From the NCBI RefSeq assembly GCF_018403225.1, contig NZ_BOSG01000006.1, positions 186,001-250,000 of the forward strand: DNA of 64,000 nt, in the 5' to 3' direction. This stretch comes from Paenibacillus sp. J23TS9. Lineage in GTDB: Bacteria; Bacillota; Bacilli; Paenibacillales; Paenibacillaceae. The notes beneath the pieces are model-generated. The model made no database searches. It was not told the origin of the DNA and saw only the letters and a program-made list of their open reading frames with translations. Made by a program: the position numbers and the translations under genes. Positions 17,539 through 26,652 of this stretch are shown here, piece after piece. Numbering within the stretch: the first letter of the stretch is position 1; every line of letters begins with the position of its first letter.

Positions 17539-18150
17539 ATGAAGATAACTTGCATTGAGTCGGACTATGCTCATATTGGTTATGTGTATCTACAACCTCC
17601 ATCCGGGAAAATCCCCTATCAAACCAACTGCATATTAAATCAGTCCATGGATATTTCCCAGATCCAAATACCCTTTGAACAAAAACCGGAACTGGGAACC
17701 TACCTCGAAAACATGACTATGCTCCCTTATTCGTTTAGAAGCGGATATAAGCAAGAGAAATTTGAAACTGAATATGGAGTCGATTTTGACAGTTCCGGAT
17801 ATATTACCGGATTTGAAGTCGGAATGTCTCCAGTGCAATTTTTAACACTCATTGAGAACCAGTCATACAGATTATTCGAATCGGTTTGGCAAAATCAAAC
17901 CTGCCATATCTTCTTACTCGATGAGTTTGATTCGGTATTTTCTGAATTCAATGCGATTTGTCGCATGAATCGAAAGGAGGACGCCTATCTCATTATTCAA
18001 TTCGTCCAACCTGAGACACTCGGCGTAACCTTCTACCCTTCGGAAGGAAAGAGAATTGCTCTAATCAAGGGACTCATATCAGCAAAACCAGAGCTATATC
18101 CTCTGAGCTATTTGTTACAACCTGACTTTGAGCTTATCAAAGACAAATAA
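17539..18150 (+). CDS. Hypothetical protein, unrecognised
   Basis: A 203-residue soluble protein without signal peptide or membrane segments. The ATG at 17539 has AAAGGAGG 5 bases upstream; the open frame extends to 17446 without support. Composition is ordinary, with aromatic-rich patches (SYRLFESVWQNQTCHIFLLDEFDSVF). I recognise no family. It stands alone between a gene-free interval and a stem-loop with a T-run at 18182-18208, in a region rich in accessory genes, so it may belong to the accessory gene pool. Confidence 0.7.
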   Translation: MKITCIESDYAHIGYVYLQPPSGKIPYQTNCILNQSMDISQIQIPFEQKPELGTYLENMTMLPYSFRSGYKQEKFETEYGVDFDSSGYITGFEVGMSPVQFLTLIENQSYRLFESVWQNQTCHIFLLDEFDSVFSEFNAICRMNRKEDAYLIIQFVQPETLGVTFYPSEGKRIALIKGLISAKPELYPLSYLLQPDFELIKDK

Positions 18151-18181
18151 TTTCTTAAAAAAGCTTAATGATATGGAGTAT

Positions 18182-18208
18182 TGGGGAAGTTCCCCATGGA
18201 GTTTTTTT
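18182..18208 (+). terminator. Terminator of the orphan gene
   Basis: TGGGGAA / TTCCCCA arms around a single base, extended imperfectly outward, with seven T residues at 18202-18208. It lies about 30 bases past the stop codon. Confidence 0.65.
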
Positions 18209-18239
18209 AACATACAAAAGCTCCGCCCCAGTTCGTCTA

Positions 18240-20590
18240 TTAATTGATACGGAGAGTCGACTGAATTCCCCCCGGGACTAACACGCTTCTTCGCTCAAAA
18301 TAAAAAGCCAGACGATATTCCGCAATTTCTCGGGTCCATTGAAATACCTTTTCCCCGGCTTGCGCCGATTCCTTCCCAAAATTGAACTGTACGGCAAACG
18401 TCGTGCCATCAAACGTTATGAGCCCTTTCGAGGCATTCGCCCATTTCGTCATCGGCATATCAGCCACCAGTTGGGCAACGCGCGCCACATCATACTGCCA
18501 CAGACGAGTCGTTTTCTTATCCGAGAAATCCTTCAGCTTCCGGTATTCCTTGTCCATCAGGTATTGGTAGAAAAATGGCGCCGCCTCTTTAGCCGTCATC
18601 GGCTGATGCCACTTGTCCAGGCCCCTATCCAGCATGGTCGTGCCTTCAACCTCTTCAAGCCAAGTCCGGTAACGTTCATACACCTGCTGCTCCCCGGCTA
18701 CCAGCTCTTCCGCCCAGTGCAACATGCCCGGATACGAGCCGAATTGCTTCCTGTACAGCCTGGAATCAATTTCGCCATATCGGTGCAATTCCAGGTACGT
18801 CGGTCTTCTGCCCAAATCCTGCTTCACATCCCTATAGGCGGAGTCGAGCTTCTCTTTTAATGGCTGTCTTTTGCGCTGGAGCTCTTTCAGCAGGTCGATC
18901 ACCTTCAGGTCCAGATCGATCCGGCAGCCGGTAGGCACAACAGGAATAAGCTCCTCCTGCTTTTTTTCGCCTTGGGCATCCTCCTCCGAAGGAAGCTTGA
19001 ACAAAGACAGCTTAAGATCCGCATTGCGGAAGTTCCCGATAAGATCGATAATATGGCAGGTTTCCTTGCCTTCATGAACGCGTAGGCCACGTCCAACCTG
19101 CTGCGTGAACACGGTCAGGGATTCCGTGGGCCGCACGAACAGCAGCGTATCCACGGACGGAATATCCACGCCCTCATTGAACAAATCCACGGTAAAAATG
19201 ATCTCCAGCTCCCGCGTTTCGAGCCGCCGTATGGCTTCCGCCCGGGACATCGCCTTGGTCTGGGAGTGCAGGCTGACAACCGGATGTCCTTGGCTGCGGA
19301 AAAACGAAGCCAGAAAGTCCGCCTGCGCGATGGAGGAACAAAAGGCCAGCGTCCGGGTAAGGTTATGCTGCTGCCACGCATCGTAAATCCGGTTTACCAC
19401 GTCATCCTTCAACTGTTCAGAAAGCAGTTCCTGCTCGTCGTACCGGCTGCCAAGCCAGGTCACGCCCGAATAATCGATCACATCATAAATCCCGTAATAC
19501 CGGAAAGAACTCAGCCAGCCCCGGTTAATGGCCTCGATAAAATGCATATAAAAAGCCACATTGTTATCGCGCAGCGCATAAATATCCTTGCCGTCCATCC
19601 GGTCCGGAGTAGCCGTAATGCCGAGCAGAAAACCGGCCAGAAGCTCGTCCAAAACGGACTTATATGTTTCCGCAGCGGCATGATGAAATTCATCCACCAC
19701 AATGTTTTGGTTTTGCCGTCATAGATACCGCTGGTGCGTTCAGGCATGACATGCTGGAAGGAACGGCGTGCCTGGTGCAGAAGCTCTTCACGGTGGGCAA
19801 TGAACAAGATCCGTTTAAACTTGCGCGCAAAAAATGCAGCCAAGTACGTCTTGCCAAGGCCTGTCGGCATGACCGCGATCGCGCGGTCGTAGCCTTCCTC
19901 GATCGTCTTGTCCAGCTCCGCCAGGGCCATCTCTTGTGCCGGACGGGGCTCGAGCGATGATGCCGAGGGGCTCTCAGCCACGGCTATGGCTTCCTCCCTA
20001 TCCTCGGCGGCAGGCGACAGCTCCGATTCCTCCATTGTGGATACGGTCTCGGCCAACTCGGGATACTTATCGCGATACGCTTCATAATCCCTCTCATACG
20101 TTCGGATCGTTTCAGGATTCACCGGCTCCGTATATTCGTGGTAAAAGCTCGTCATGAATTTTTCCAAAGCCTCTTGAAACGTGTACGGCTCGGCCTGCTC
20201 GTTCATCGCCAAATTCCATTCGAAGCCCATTTTGAACGCGGATAAAGACAAATTCGAGGAACCGACAATAAACAAGCCTTCCTCGTGGTCATAATCCAGC
20301 AGATAGGCTTTGGGATGAAAAGAAGTACCACGGCTGCGCCATATTCGGATTTCCAGGCCTTCGATCTTCAGAAGCCGCCTCAACGCATCCGGCTGGGTAA
20401 TGTGCAAATAATCCCCGGCCAGCAGCTTCACCTCGGCTCCCCGCTGCACTGCTTCTTCCAGATGAGGAGCCAGAATTTTCACGCCGGACTCCATAACAAA
20501 AGAAGTCATGATGTAAATACCTGAAGCTCTGCGGATGCCTTGAATCAATTCGTCAGCCAAATTCTCGGTAATCAGTCGTATGTCCGGCAT
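18240..20590 (-). pseudogene. PLD-nuclease/DEAD-box helicase fusion, disrupted by internal deletion
   Basis: The start (ATG at 20590) directly abuts the stop of the pyrophosphohydrolase pseudogene (TAA then ATG). Frame 1 encodes a phospholipase D-like nuclease domain with HPKAY and GSSNLS (near residues 110-135), then a helicase Walker A motif (PTGLGKT near residue 245) and motif Ia. At about 19705-19715 the frame breaks. Frame 2 resumes with the DEAD/DEAH-equivalent DEFH, then TATP (motif III), motif V/VI (FNEGVDIPS, QQVGRGLR) and a long C-terminal region. Sequence normally between motifs Ia and II (roughly 30-40 residues) is missing and the frame is shifted, so a deletion occurred at an AAAACCAAAAC stretch. 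A full-length product is not expected. The family is typical of defence and repair loci. Confidence 0.8.
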
Positions 20591-20915
20591 TTACTTTTCC
20601 GCCTCGATCAGCAGAATGCGCTCCTGAAATTTGCCGCGTTTTTGCGTTTTCTCCTCACGCACCTGATTCAGCTCTTGCTCCGTGGCTCCATGGACGGACG
20701 CCAGAGCGTAGATTACCTCCATTATTATCCGCCAACTCCTCGACGGCTTCGCGGTCCTGTCCGGCTGTTATGTATTCTTGGTGTTCTTCCTGCAGCTTTT
20801 TTCTCAGTTCTACAATATATTCTTCCTGGTTCAGCGTCTTGATCGTATACTGCTTCCCCTGTGCTGCAATGATGTCCGGGATCCGGTCACGTACAAGCTT
20901 GTTATATACCGGCAT
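20591..20915 (-). pseudogene. MazG-like pyrophosphohydrolase (copy B), frameshifted
   Basis: Nearly the same protein as copy A (1354-1677), starting at MPVYNKLVRD behind GAGAGGGG at 20915. One extra base near 20722-20727 (CCATTATTATCC where copy A has CCAGCATATCC) shifts the frame just after EELAD. The C-terminal third is replaced by an unrelated tail ending at 20655. In the old frame the C terminus ends ILLIEAEK at 20591-20593, directly before the helicase start codon. The first metal motif and EELAD survive, but the fold is truncated, so activity is doubtful. Confidence 0.85.
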
Positions 20916-22240
20916 GATGTATTTTTCCCCTCTCGTATTCGTAGCTCATTGTTTATATGACGCTCTCTCACGCATTTGTTTTCGTAAAATCCTTTAGGTC
21001 GGCTTGTCCTCTTTTCTCAGCAGCACCGATTGAAAATGAGGTCCTTCGCCCATATCACGCGTATGGAAGTTTTCGATTTGAAAATAGCACTCGATGATTC
21101 CCTGAATCTCTTCGTCCGGGTACATGGCAAAATAACGCTTCGGCTCATACGCATCCTGCTCCCAAATGCCGTCCGTGTCCATCCCACCGTACAGCCCCAA
21201 ATAGAACAAACCGCCCGGCTTCAGTATGCGCTTGATTTCCGTGAGCACGTCCGACAGCTGCGCTTTCGGCACATGGAGCAAGCAGTTCATGGCATATACC
21301 GCGTCAAAGGAGCGATCCGCAAAATCCAAATTGTAAAAATCCATCACCCTGGCGCGCAGACCCTTTTGCCTGCATAAACGAACCATCTCTTCGGACAAAT
21401 CGACGGTCGTCATATTGAGGCCCTGCTCCTGAAAAAACAAACTATCCCGCCCCGGTCCGGCTCCGATTTCCAGAACGCTGCGAACTTCGTTCGTCCGATT
21501 CAGCGCTTGGTCCCTTTCTTCAGCCTTCCAGCCTTCCAGTTCGGATGAATTTCTGAATTCTGCATGATTATCGTAGGACTGTCGGAGAATGGTTTTAATA
21601 TCCGCGGTCTCCGTATGATCGGCATCTAGTCTTGTACTTGATAGTTCCTTCCCTTCGATTAAAATGTTAACGAATGCGACATCCGCCGGCGCGAAAATAT
21701 ATTTGTCAAGCTCATCCCGCCTCACCCAACGGACCTCGTCATAATCGGTTGCTTCATTGTGCCGCTGATGAACCGCGCCTTGTATGTAATTAACCGGATA
21801 TCTTTCTCACCATAGCGATGGTCGTTGGTTCCGAAGTATGCGTAAGGCTCAATCGCAATCTGCATCTCCTCTTGCAGCTCACGCTTCAGGCATTCCGCTG
21901 GGATTTCGCCTTCCTCCAGCTTGCCTCCGAGAAACTCCCATAGCCCGGCCTGCGGCTTTCCCGTCTTTTTTCTGGCAATTAACAACTGCCCGTGTTCGTT
22001 TTCGATGATGGCTGCGGCTACTTGGATCAAAAGGGGGACCTCCTGTGATTAACTCTAAAGAATGGTAAGCGATAAGAATAGATTAGCACATTTGAATGAG
22101 GGAAGAGTAAAACTGCACAGTAAAAATTCACAAGAATGTTGAATTCCTCCACATAAAAATAGAAGTGTCGAAAAGTCCCTTGGACTTTCTCGACACTTCC
22201 GGGTGCGGCTGGGAACCAACCGGCGGTTTGCGTTGTAATG
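20595..22240. repeat. Segmental duplication, copy B (direct repeat of 1358-2998)
   Basis: Same content and orientation as 1358-2998, including the upstream hairpin (22164-22199, better paired here). Two frameshifts mark this copy as decaying. Its downstream neighbour is the PLD-helicase gene instead of the PD-(D/E)XK gene. Homology ends abruptly on both sides. Confidence 0.85.
20994..22030 (-). pseudogene. NUDIX-methyltransferase fusion (copy B), split by a frameshift
   Basis: Homologue of 1742-2788. One base is missing near 21749 (ATCGGTTGCTTC against ATCGGTCAGCTTC), so the NUDIX half ends early at 21722. A GTG at 21725 in the methyltransferase frame overlaps that stop as GTGA, with a GAGG-like site 8 bases upstream, so the 243-residue methyltransferase part may still be made by coupled re-initiation. 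The NUDIX box here has the full R-E-L-x-E-E pattern, unlike copy A. The methyltransferase half keeps EIGAGPG. The start is a TTG at 22030 behind AGGAGG. Confidence 0.85.
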
Positions 22241-22469
22241 ATACGGGAATTACTTTTGCTGGAGTATCAAGGGCTAAATGCTTCAGATACTTCTCCCATA
22301 CCTGCGTCATTTTGATTCACGGCGTATGCCCATCAGGTTATTGGAGTGTACTGACTGGAAGCAATTCTTCAACAAAAGCTGAAGCTCGTCTCTTTGAACA
22401 AGAGAAATTTCTGCATCTCTATCAAAATTTATTCTTTGCATTTATCGAGCATTTATTGGGAGCACTGGT
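22241..22469. other. Interval at the left edge of the AT-rich island
   Basis: No intact gene. A plus-strand frame near 22330-22470 reads KAEARLFEQEKFLHLYQ and FFAFIEHLLGALVYF, which looks protein-like but has no start signal and ends inside the opposite-strand DUF3883 gene. It may be the tail of a gene cut by arrival of the island. Not recognised. Confidence 0.35.
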
Positions 22470-23435
22470 CTATTTTTTTCGGAAAAACCATGATTGCGCT
22501 TCCTTAGTCCAGTCTTTACTTTCAAACACAAGTTCATACGGGTTAAATATAATAGAAGGGCTATAACCATCCTCATTCATTTTATCTCGATCTACTAGAT
22601 ACAAATAGTACATTGACTTTTTAGTTTTTGCTACTTCAACTTCATTTTTGGACCAATAGAAACCCTGCTCCTTAGCATAGGATTTAACTTCTATTAATCT
22701 ATCTAATAAAGAAGAATTTTGGGAATTAAACGAAATGATATCATAGCCCGCATTTACATCTATTTCAGATATCCGTAAAATTTTATTACTAAAACGATGA
22801 TTAGCAAGACGACTCTTTTCATATTTTAGAACAAACTCTTCTGCTTCTTGTCCATACTTTTCTTTCAAGGATTGTAATTTTTTGAATCTTTCCACAGTAA
22901 GATTTCTATGGGCTGGCTTCAGAATTTCTTCTAATAACGCACTATAATTGTGATCAATCACCAATAAGTTTTTCACATTAGAACTGAAAATGAAAAAACC
23001 TAAATTTATTAAAAGATTTCTTATTGCAGCGTACTTAAATGGAATTTCACTATTTTTGATAATATATGCTTCGTGAAAGTAGTCAAAACTAATTGATTCC
23101 AAATCAATAAAATCTGGATATTTCTCTTCTAATATAAGCTTTGATAATAATGCCCTAATAATTGCACTATTTAAATTAGAAGTTGATTCAAACGCAAGAA
23201 AATTTTCTCCAAAAGTATTTAAATATACTCCCTCATCACAATAAGAAATAGCTGAAATAAAATCTAATAATGCAATAATACCTTTTGTAGGAATATTATA
23301 ATACGATGTATTACTCAAACAATACCTTTCAATGTCCCTCAAGGTTTTAGGATACGTGGAAATTGCCTCTGTTATTACGAATTTAATTTCATTTATATTC
23401 CCCAAATTATTATGGTTTTTCAACTCTGCTAACAT
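22470..23435 (-). CDS. DUF3883-type PD-(D/E)XK nuclease, island gene 4
   Basis: A 321-residue protein. The C-terminal 120 residues match the DUF3883 pattern: GYDIISFN (Asp232), LIEVKS (Glu249, Lys251), then FYWSKNEVEVA and YYLYLVDRD. These residues form a PD-(D/E)XK nuclease centre as in proteins of several restriction and anti-phage systems. The N-terminal 200 residues are helical and unassigned. Its ATG at 23435 lies 26 bases inside the end of the SNF2 gene, so it is translationally coupled. It is the only obvious nuclease in the four-gene island and thus the likely effector. Base composition is strongly AT-rich, unlike the genes outside. Confidence 0.72.
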   Translation of the reverse strand: MLAELKNHNNLGNINEIKFVITEAISTYPKTLRDIERYCLSNTSYYNIPTKGIIALLDFISAISYCDEGVYLNTFGENFLAFESTSNLNSAIIRALLSKLILEEKYPDFIDLESISFDYFHEAYIIKNSEIPFKYAAIRNLLINLGFFIFSSNVKNLLVIDHNYSALLEEILKPAHRNLTVERFKKLQSLKEKYGQEAEEFVLKYEKSRLANHRFSNKILRISEIDVNAGYDIISFNSQNSSLLDRLIEVKSYAKEQGFYWSKNEVEVAKTKKSMYYLYLVDRDKMNEDGYSPSIIFNPYELVFESKDWTKEAQSWFFRKK

Positions 23436-25368
23436 AATTTGAAATCAACGCCTTTATATCATCATTTCCAAAATCGTCCTCATCTACAAGAGAAAACAAC
23501 GGAATTGGCTCATTTTCAATGATATGGTTCATTCTTTTTTCTTTAAATTCAAGTCTTTCGTGTACTGTTTGATCTATAGAATCAATTGATAACACAAAAT
23601 AATAATTGACCTTAGCCTTTTGATTTAATCCATACCGATGTATTCTATCCTTAGATTGAATGAATTGCGCAGCATTAAATGTACGTTCTAAATATATAGC
23701 ATTATTACAAGCCTTGTGTAAAGATATAGACTCCGCTACAGCAAATGGATTTGCAATGATTACATTAAATTCAGAATTCGGATTATGGAAGTCTCTAATT
23801 ATACTCTCACGAGTTTCAATGGTTAATTTATCGTCTGACTCTACGGGAACATCTCCATACAATAGACGCGATTTAATATTGTTACTATCTAAATAACGCT
23901 GTAAATCGTGCATGTTTTGAACAAATGTAGCCCAAATAATAACTTTCTGCTTATCACTTATGATTTTGTTAACTATTTTAAGGACTGCTTCAAATTTCGA
24001 TGGTGTCTCTATTTGATCATAGTTAACTATTTTATTTATTATCTCTGAATCGTTTATATAAGTTTTATCACTAATTCCATGTTCGCTGAAATATTGATCT
24101 ATTGGTTTAGTTAATAAGTTGGGATTAGTAGCTGCTTGCATTAATCTTATTAGTCTTGCCTTAACTAATACACCTCTAATATTATCTATGTCACTTTTCT
24201 CAATAAGATAATCCATATATTTCTTTTCTATGAAATCGTATATTTGTCTTTGATGAGAGCCCATCTTAACCATTATAGGAGGATTATTTATCGCCTCCGG
24301 AAGCCCCAAATCACTCTTTCTGATTCTTATGTAATAAGGAGCTATATTTTCTACTAACTCATGTACTCTCTTGTCTTGAGGATTCTCAGACATCTCTTTT
24401 AATTGAAAAGTATGAAATTTAATTATTTGTTTAGATGGCCATAAGAACTTAAATAAATTCACTAGATCTTCGTACCCATTCGGTGCTGGTGTTCCAGTTA
24501 AGATAACTCTTGACTTACAATACTTTCCGATACTGAGGACCGAATCGGCAATTAAACCACCTTCAGTATTTTTTATTTTATGAGCTTCATCAAGAACAAC
24601 CATCACTTTATGCTTTTTAATGAAGTAAATTAAATCATCCAGTACGCTGTTTACAGCTTGATATGACATTAATGTAAGTTCGGCAGGCTCAAAAGAATAT
24701 AAGTATTGTGACTTCTCCTTCTTTGTCATTCCGCCAGAAAGCCTTTTCGATATGGCCTCTTCTCCAAAACATTCTTCATATTCACTTTCCCAAGGACCAA
24801 AAGAACTTAAAGGGCCAATAATTAGTATCTTATTTATGTGTTTAGGATTGTCCTCTTTGAGATTTTTCAAATAACTGTAAGCTCCATAAACAATACTTGT
24901 TTTTCCTGCCCCTGGAACAGAAAAATTACATGCGTTTTGTGAGAACGCTAAGTGATAAGCTGACAATAATTGTAATTTGTATAATGTTCTATTTTTAAGA
25001 TTCTTTTTTAGACTATTAGTAAAATCTTCAAACTCATTCGGATCGCAGTTATTATTACGAATCTCATAAGCCCGTCTCGAAAAGATTCCAAAGTTATTTT
25101 CTTCTTGAAAATAATCATTTAATGTCTCTTCAATTAGTTCCGATTTAGTTTCTTCAAATCCATATTTAGAAATAGTCTCTCTAATACTAGTTAAAGTTTT
25201 TTCTTGATCTACATCTTCATATTTAATTAGTACTCTATCCTCAAGAATTTCTGCCTTTAAGAAATCTTTCAAGTACATTTTTGCTCGGCGATTAGAAATA
25301 AGATTATTAATTGATCCAGTTAAAATAAATTTTTTACTCTGTTGATCAATTCCAACTTCTATTTGCAT
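23410..25368 (-). CDS. SNF2/DEAH-family helicase, island gene 3
   Basis: A 652-residue superfamily 2 ATPase. Walker A PGAGKT is at 152-157, DEAH at 260-263, motif III TGTPAPNGYEDL at 291-302, the helicase C-terminal lobe with VIIWATFVQNMHDL, and motif VI in FIQSKDRIHRYG near 590. This is the SNF2 translocase layout. The first 130 residues are a non-motor domain. The ATG at 25368 follows the ParB-like stop by 12 bases, and the end overlaps the DUF3883 gene. SNF2-type motors in restriction-like loci move along DNA and couple recognition to cleavage; that role is inferred here from context. Confidence 0.85.
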   Translation of the reverse strand: MQIEVGIDQQSKKFILTGSINNLISNRRAKMYLKDFLKAEILEDRVLIKYEDVDQEKTLTSIRETISKYGFEETKSELIEETLNDYFQEENNFGIFSRRAYEIRNNNCDPNEFEDFTNSLKKNLKNRTLYKLQLLSAYHLAFSQNACNFSVPGAGKTSIVYGAYSYLKNLKEDNPKHINKILIIGPLSSFGPWESEYEECFGEEAISKRLSGGMTKKEKSQYLYSFEPAELTLMSYQAVNSVLDDLIYFIKKHKVMVVLDEAHKIKNTEGGLIADSVLSIGKYCKSRVILTGTPAPNGYEDLVNLFKFLWPSKQIIKFHTFQLKEMSENPQDKRVHELVENIAPYYIRIRKSDLGLPEAINNPPIMVKMGSHQRQIYDFIEKKYMDYLIEKSDIDNIRGVLVKARLIRLMQAATNPNLLTKPIDQYFSEHGISDKTYINDSEIINKIVNYDQIETPSKFEAVLKIVNKIISDKQKVIIWATFVQNMHDLQRYLDSNNIKSRLLYGDVPVESDDKLTIETRESIIRDFHNPNSEFNVIIANPFAVAESISLHKACNNAIYLERTFNAAQFIQSKDRIHRYGLNQKAKVNYYFVLSIDSIDQTVHERLEFKEKRMNHIIENEPIPLFSLVDEDDFGNDDIKALISNYVSRVEKP

Positions 25369-25380
25369 ATCTAAAGACCC

Positions 25381-26652
25381 CTATTTCCTTTCAATTATTT
25401 TTTTAAATTGATATACAATTGAATTAATTTCCTTAACTAGATGCATGTTACTTGTTTCTAATGCATCAGGATTGATTGCTTCAAGTGCATTTTTTGCTCT
25501 CTTTAATAATTCTAATGGTTGATTTGCATCTTTTTTATCTTCTAGTTTCCTTACTGATATATTTAGATTCCCTTGTAATAAGCCTCTACTTTTATTTTTC
25601 CAAGACTCATCGCGAGCCTCTAATAGTTTTGATAAATCACCATCTGGATTATCTTTATATATTTTATCGGGCGTTTCTTCTTCAATCGATTCAATTGTTT
25701 TAGAATGTTCCCCCAAAAATGCCTTCCATATTGCCTCATCACAAAAAATTCCATCTTTCTTGCTTGGTTTAGCTATAGCTCTAAACTCTTTTCCTTCGTA
25801 TTGAGCTCTAATATAATCAAAGCAAACAGCTCTCAAATCAGAAACATCGGCATCTTTGAATCCCCATTCTACTTTCGAAGTTCCTTTCGTGTATGCTTTT
25901 AAATAAGCGTTTAAATCGACAAATTGTCCTTCACGTCTTTCTAATCTTGTATAAATTCCATCATATTCCAAGTAATTTAAATAACTATCCATAAGCTCCA
26001 TAATCTCTATCCATTCTTTAATTGTACTCTCTTTTTCCCCCATCATCTCAGCTATATCATATTCAGTATATCCGACCGCACCCAGGTCTTTACATTTTAG
26101 ATACTTTTCAATAGGATTGTAATCTAATTTCTCGTCAGCTCCCATTTGATACGTTGTTTCCAATTTCATAATTTCTTTCGGTTCGGGAGAATCAGGAAGA
26201 ATTACTGCAATAAAATATTGACAACTTTCAAGATTATGATTAGGCCAATTACTTCTATTATGATAAATCCTATTCAATAAACTTGCACGTCTATTTCCAT
26301 CAATAATTACTCCACTATTTGTAACTATTCCGTATTGTTGCTGACCATTCTCAATCAAGTTTTTAAGTGTTGTTTCATTTCTACCTTCTTTAGATAAATA
26401 AAGATATTGCTCAATTATATTACTATCTTCCTCAACCTCTGGATTTAGTTGCCTATATTGTTTCTCGAAAGACTTTACAGCACTTCCAATTCTACCATTG
26501 TATTTATTATAAATAAGAAAATCTAATGGAATTTTATAAGCATTAAATTCCTGAACTTCTCCTTTTTTATATCTAATCCTTATCCCCGTCATATATGGTT
26601 TATCCTTTTCAAGGATGTCTTTGAGTTTCTTAATTCTTAAATCTTCATTCAT
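25381..26652 (-). CDS. ParB-like DNA-binding/nucleotide-binding protein, island gene 2
   Basis: A 423-residue protein. Residues about 105-130 contain VIIDGNRRASLL, the ParB/sulfiredoxin-fold box with GNRR at 119-122 (the arginine patch used for CTP or phosphate binding). A helix-turn-helix-like segment follows (YTEYDIAEMMGEKESTIKEWIEIM, near 195-220). The C terminus is charged and helical. The start overlaps the end of the methyltransferase gene by 8 bases in an ATGAATGAATGA arrangement, giving tight coupling. In this position it may recognise sequence or load the SNF2 motor; chromosome partitioning is unlikely because no ParA is present. Confidence 0.72.
   Translation of the reverse strand: MNEDLRIKKLKDILEKDKPYMTGIRIRYKKGEVQEFNAYKIPLDFLIYNKYNGRIGSAVKSFEKQYRQLNPEVEEDSNIIEQYLYLSKEGRNETTLKNLIENGQQQYGIVTNSGVIIDGNRRASLLNRIYHNRSNWPNHNLESCQYFIAVILPDSPEPKEIMKLETTYQMGADEKLDYNPIEKYLKCKDLGAVGYTEYDIAEMMGEKESTIKEWIEIMELMDSYLNYLEYDGIYTRLERREGQFVDLNAYLKAYTKGTSKVEWGFKDADVSDLRAVCFDYIRAQYEGKEFRAIAKPSKKDGIFCDEAIWKAFLGEHSKTIESIEEETPDKIYKDNPDGDLSKLLEARDESWKNKSRGLLQGNLNISVRKLEDKKDANQPLELLKRAKNALEAINPDALETSNMHLVKEINSIVYQFKKIIERK

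Noticed and set aside
22128..22310. 60-codon minus-strand frame beginning MTQVWEKYLKHLA
   Set aside because: No ribosome site of quality and it runs through the duplicated hairpin; probably not a gene.
25381..26652. Chromosome or plasmid partitioning role for the ParB-like gene
   Set aside because: No ParA gene, no parS-like 16-base palindrome seen, and tight coupling to methyltransferase and helicase genes.
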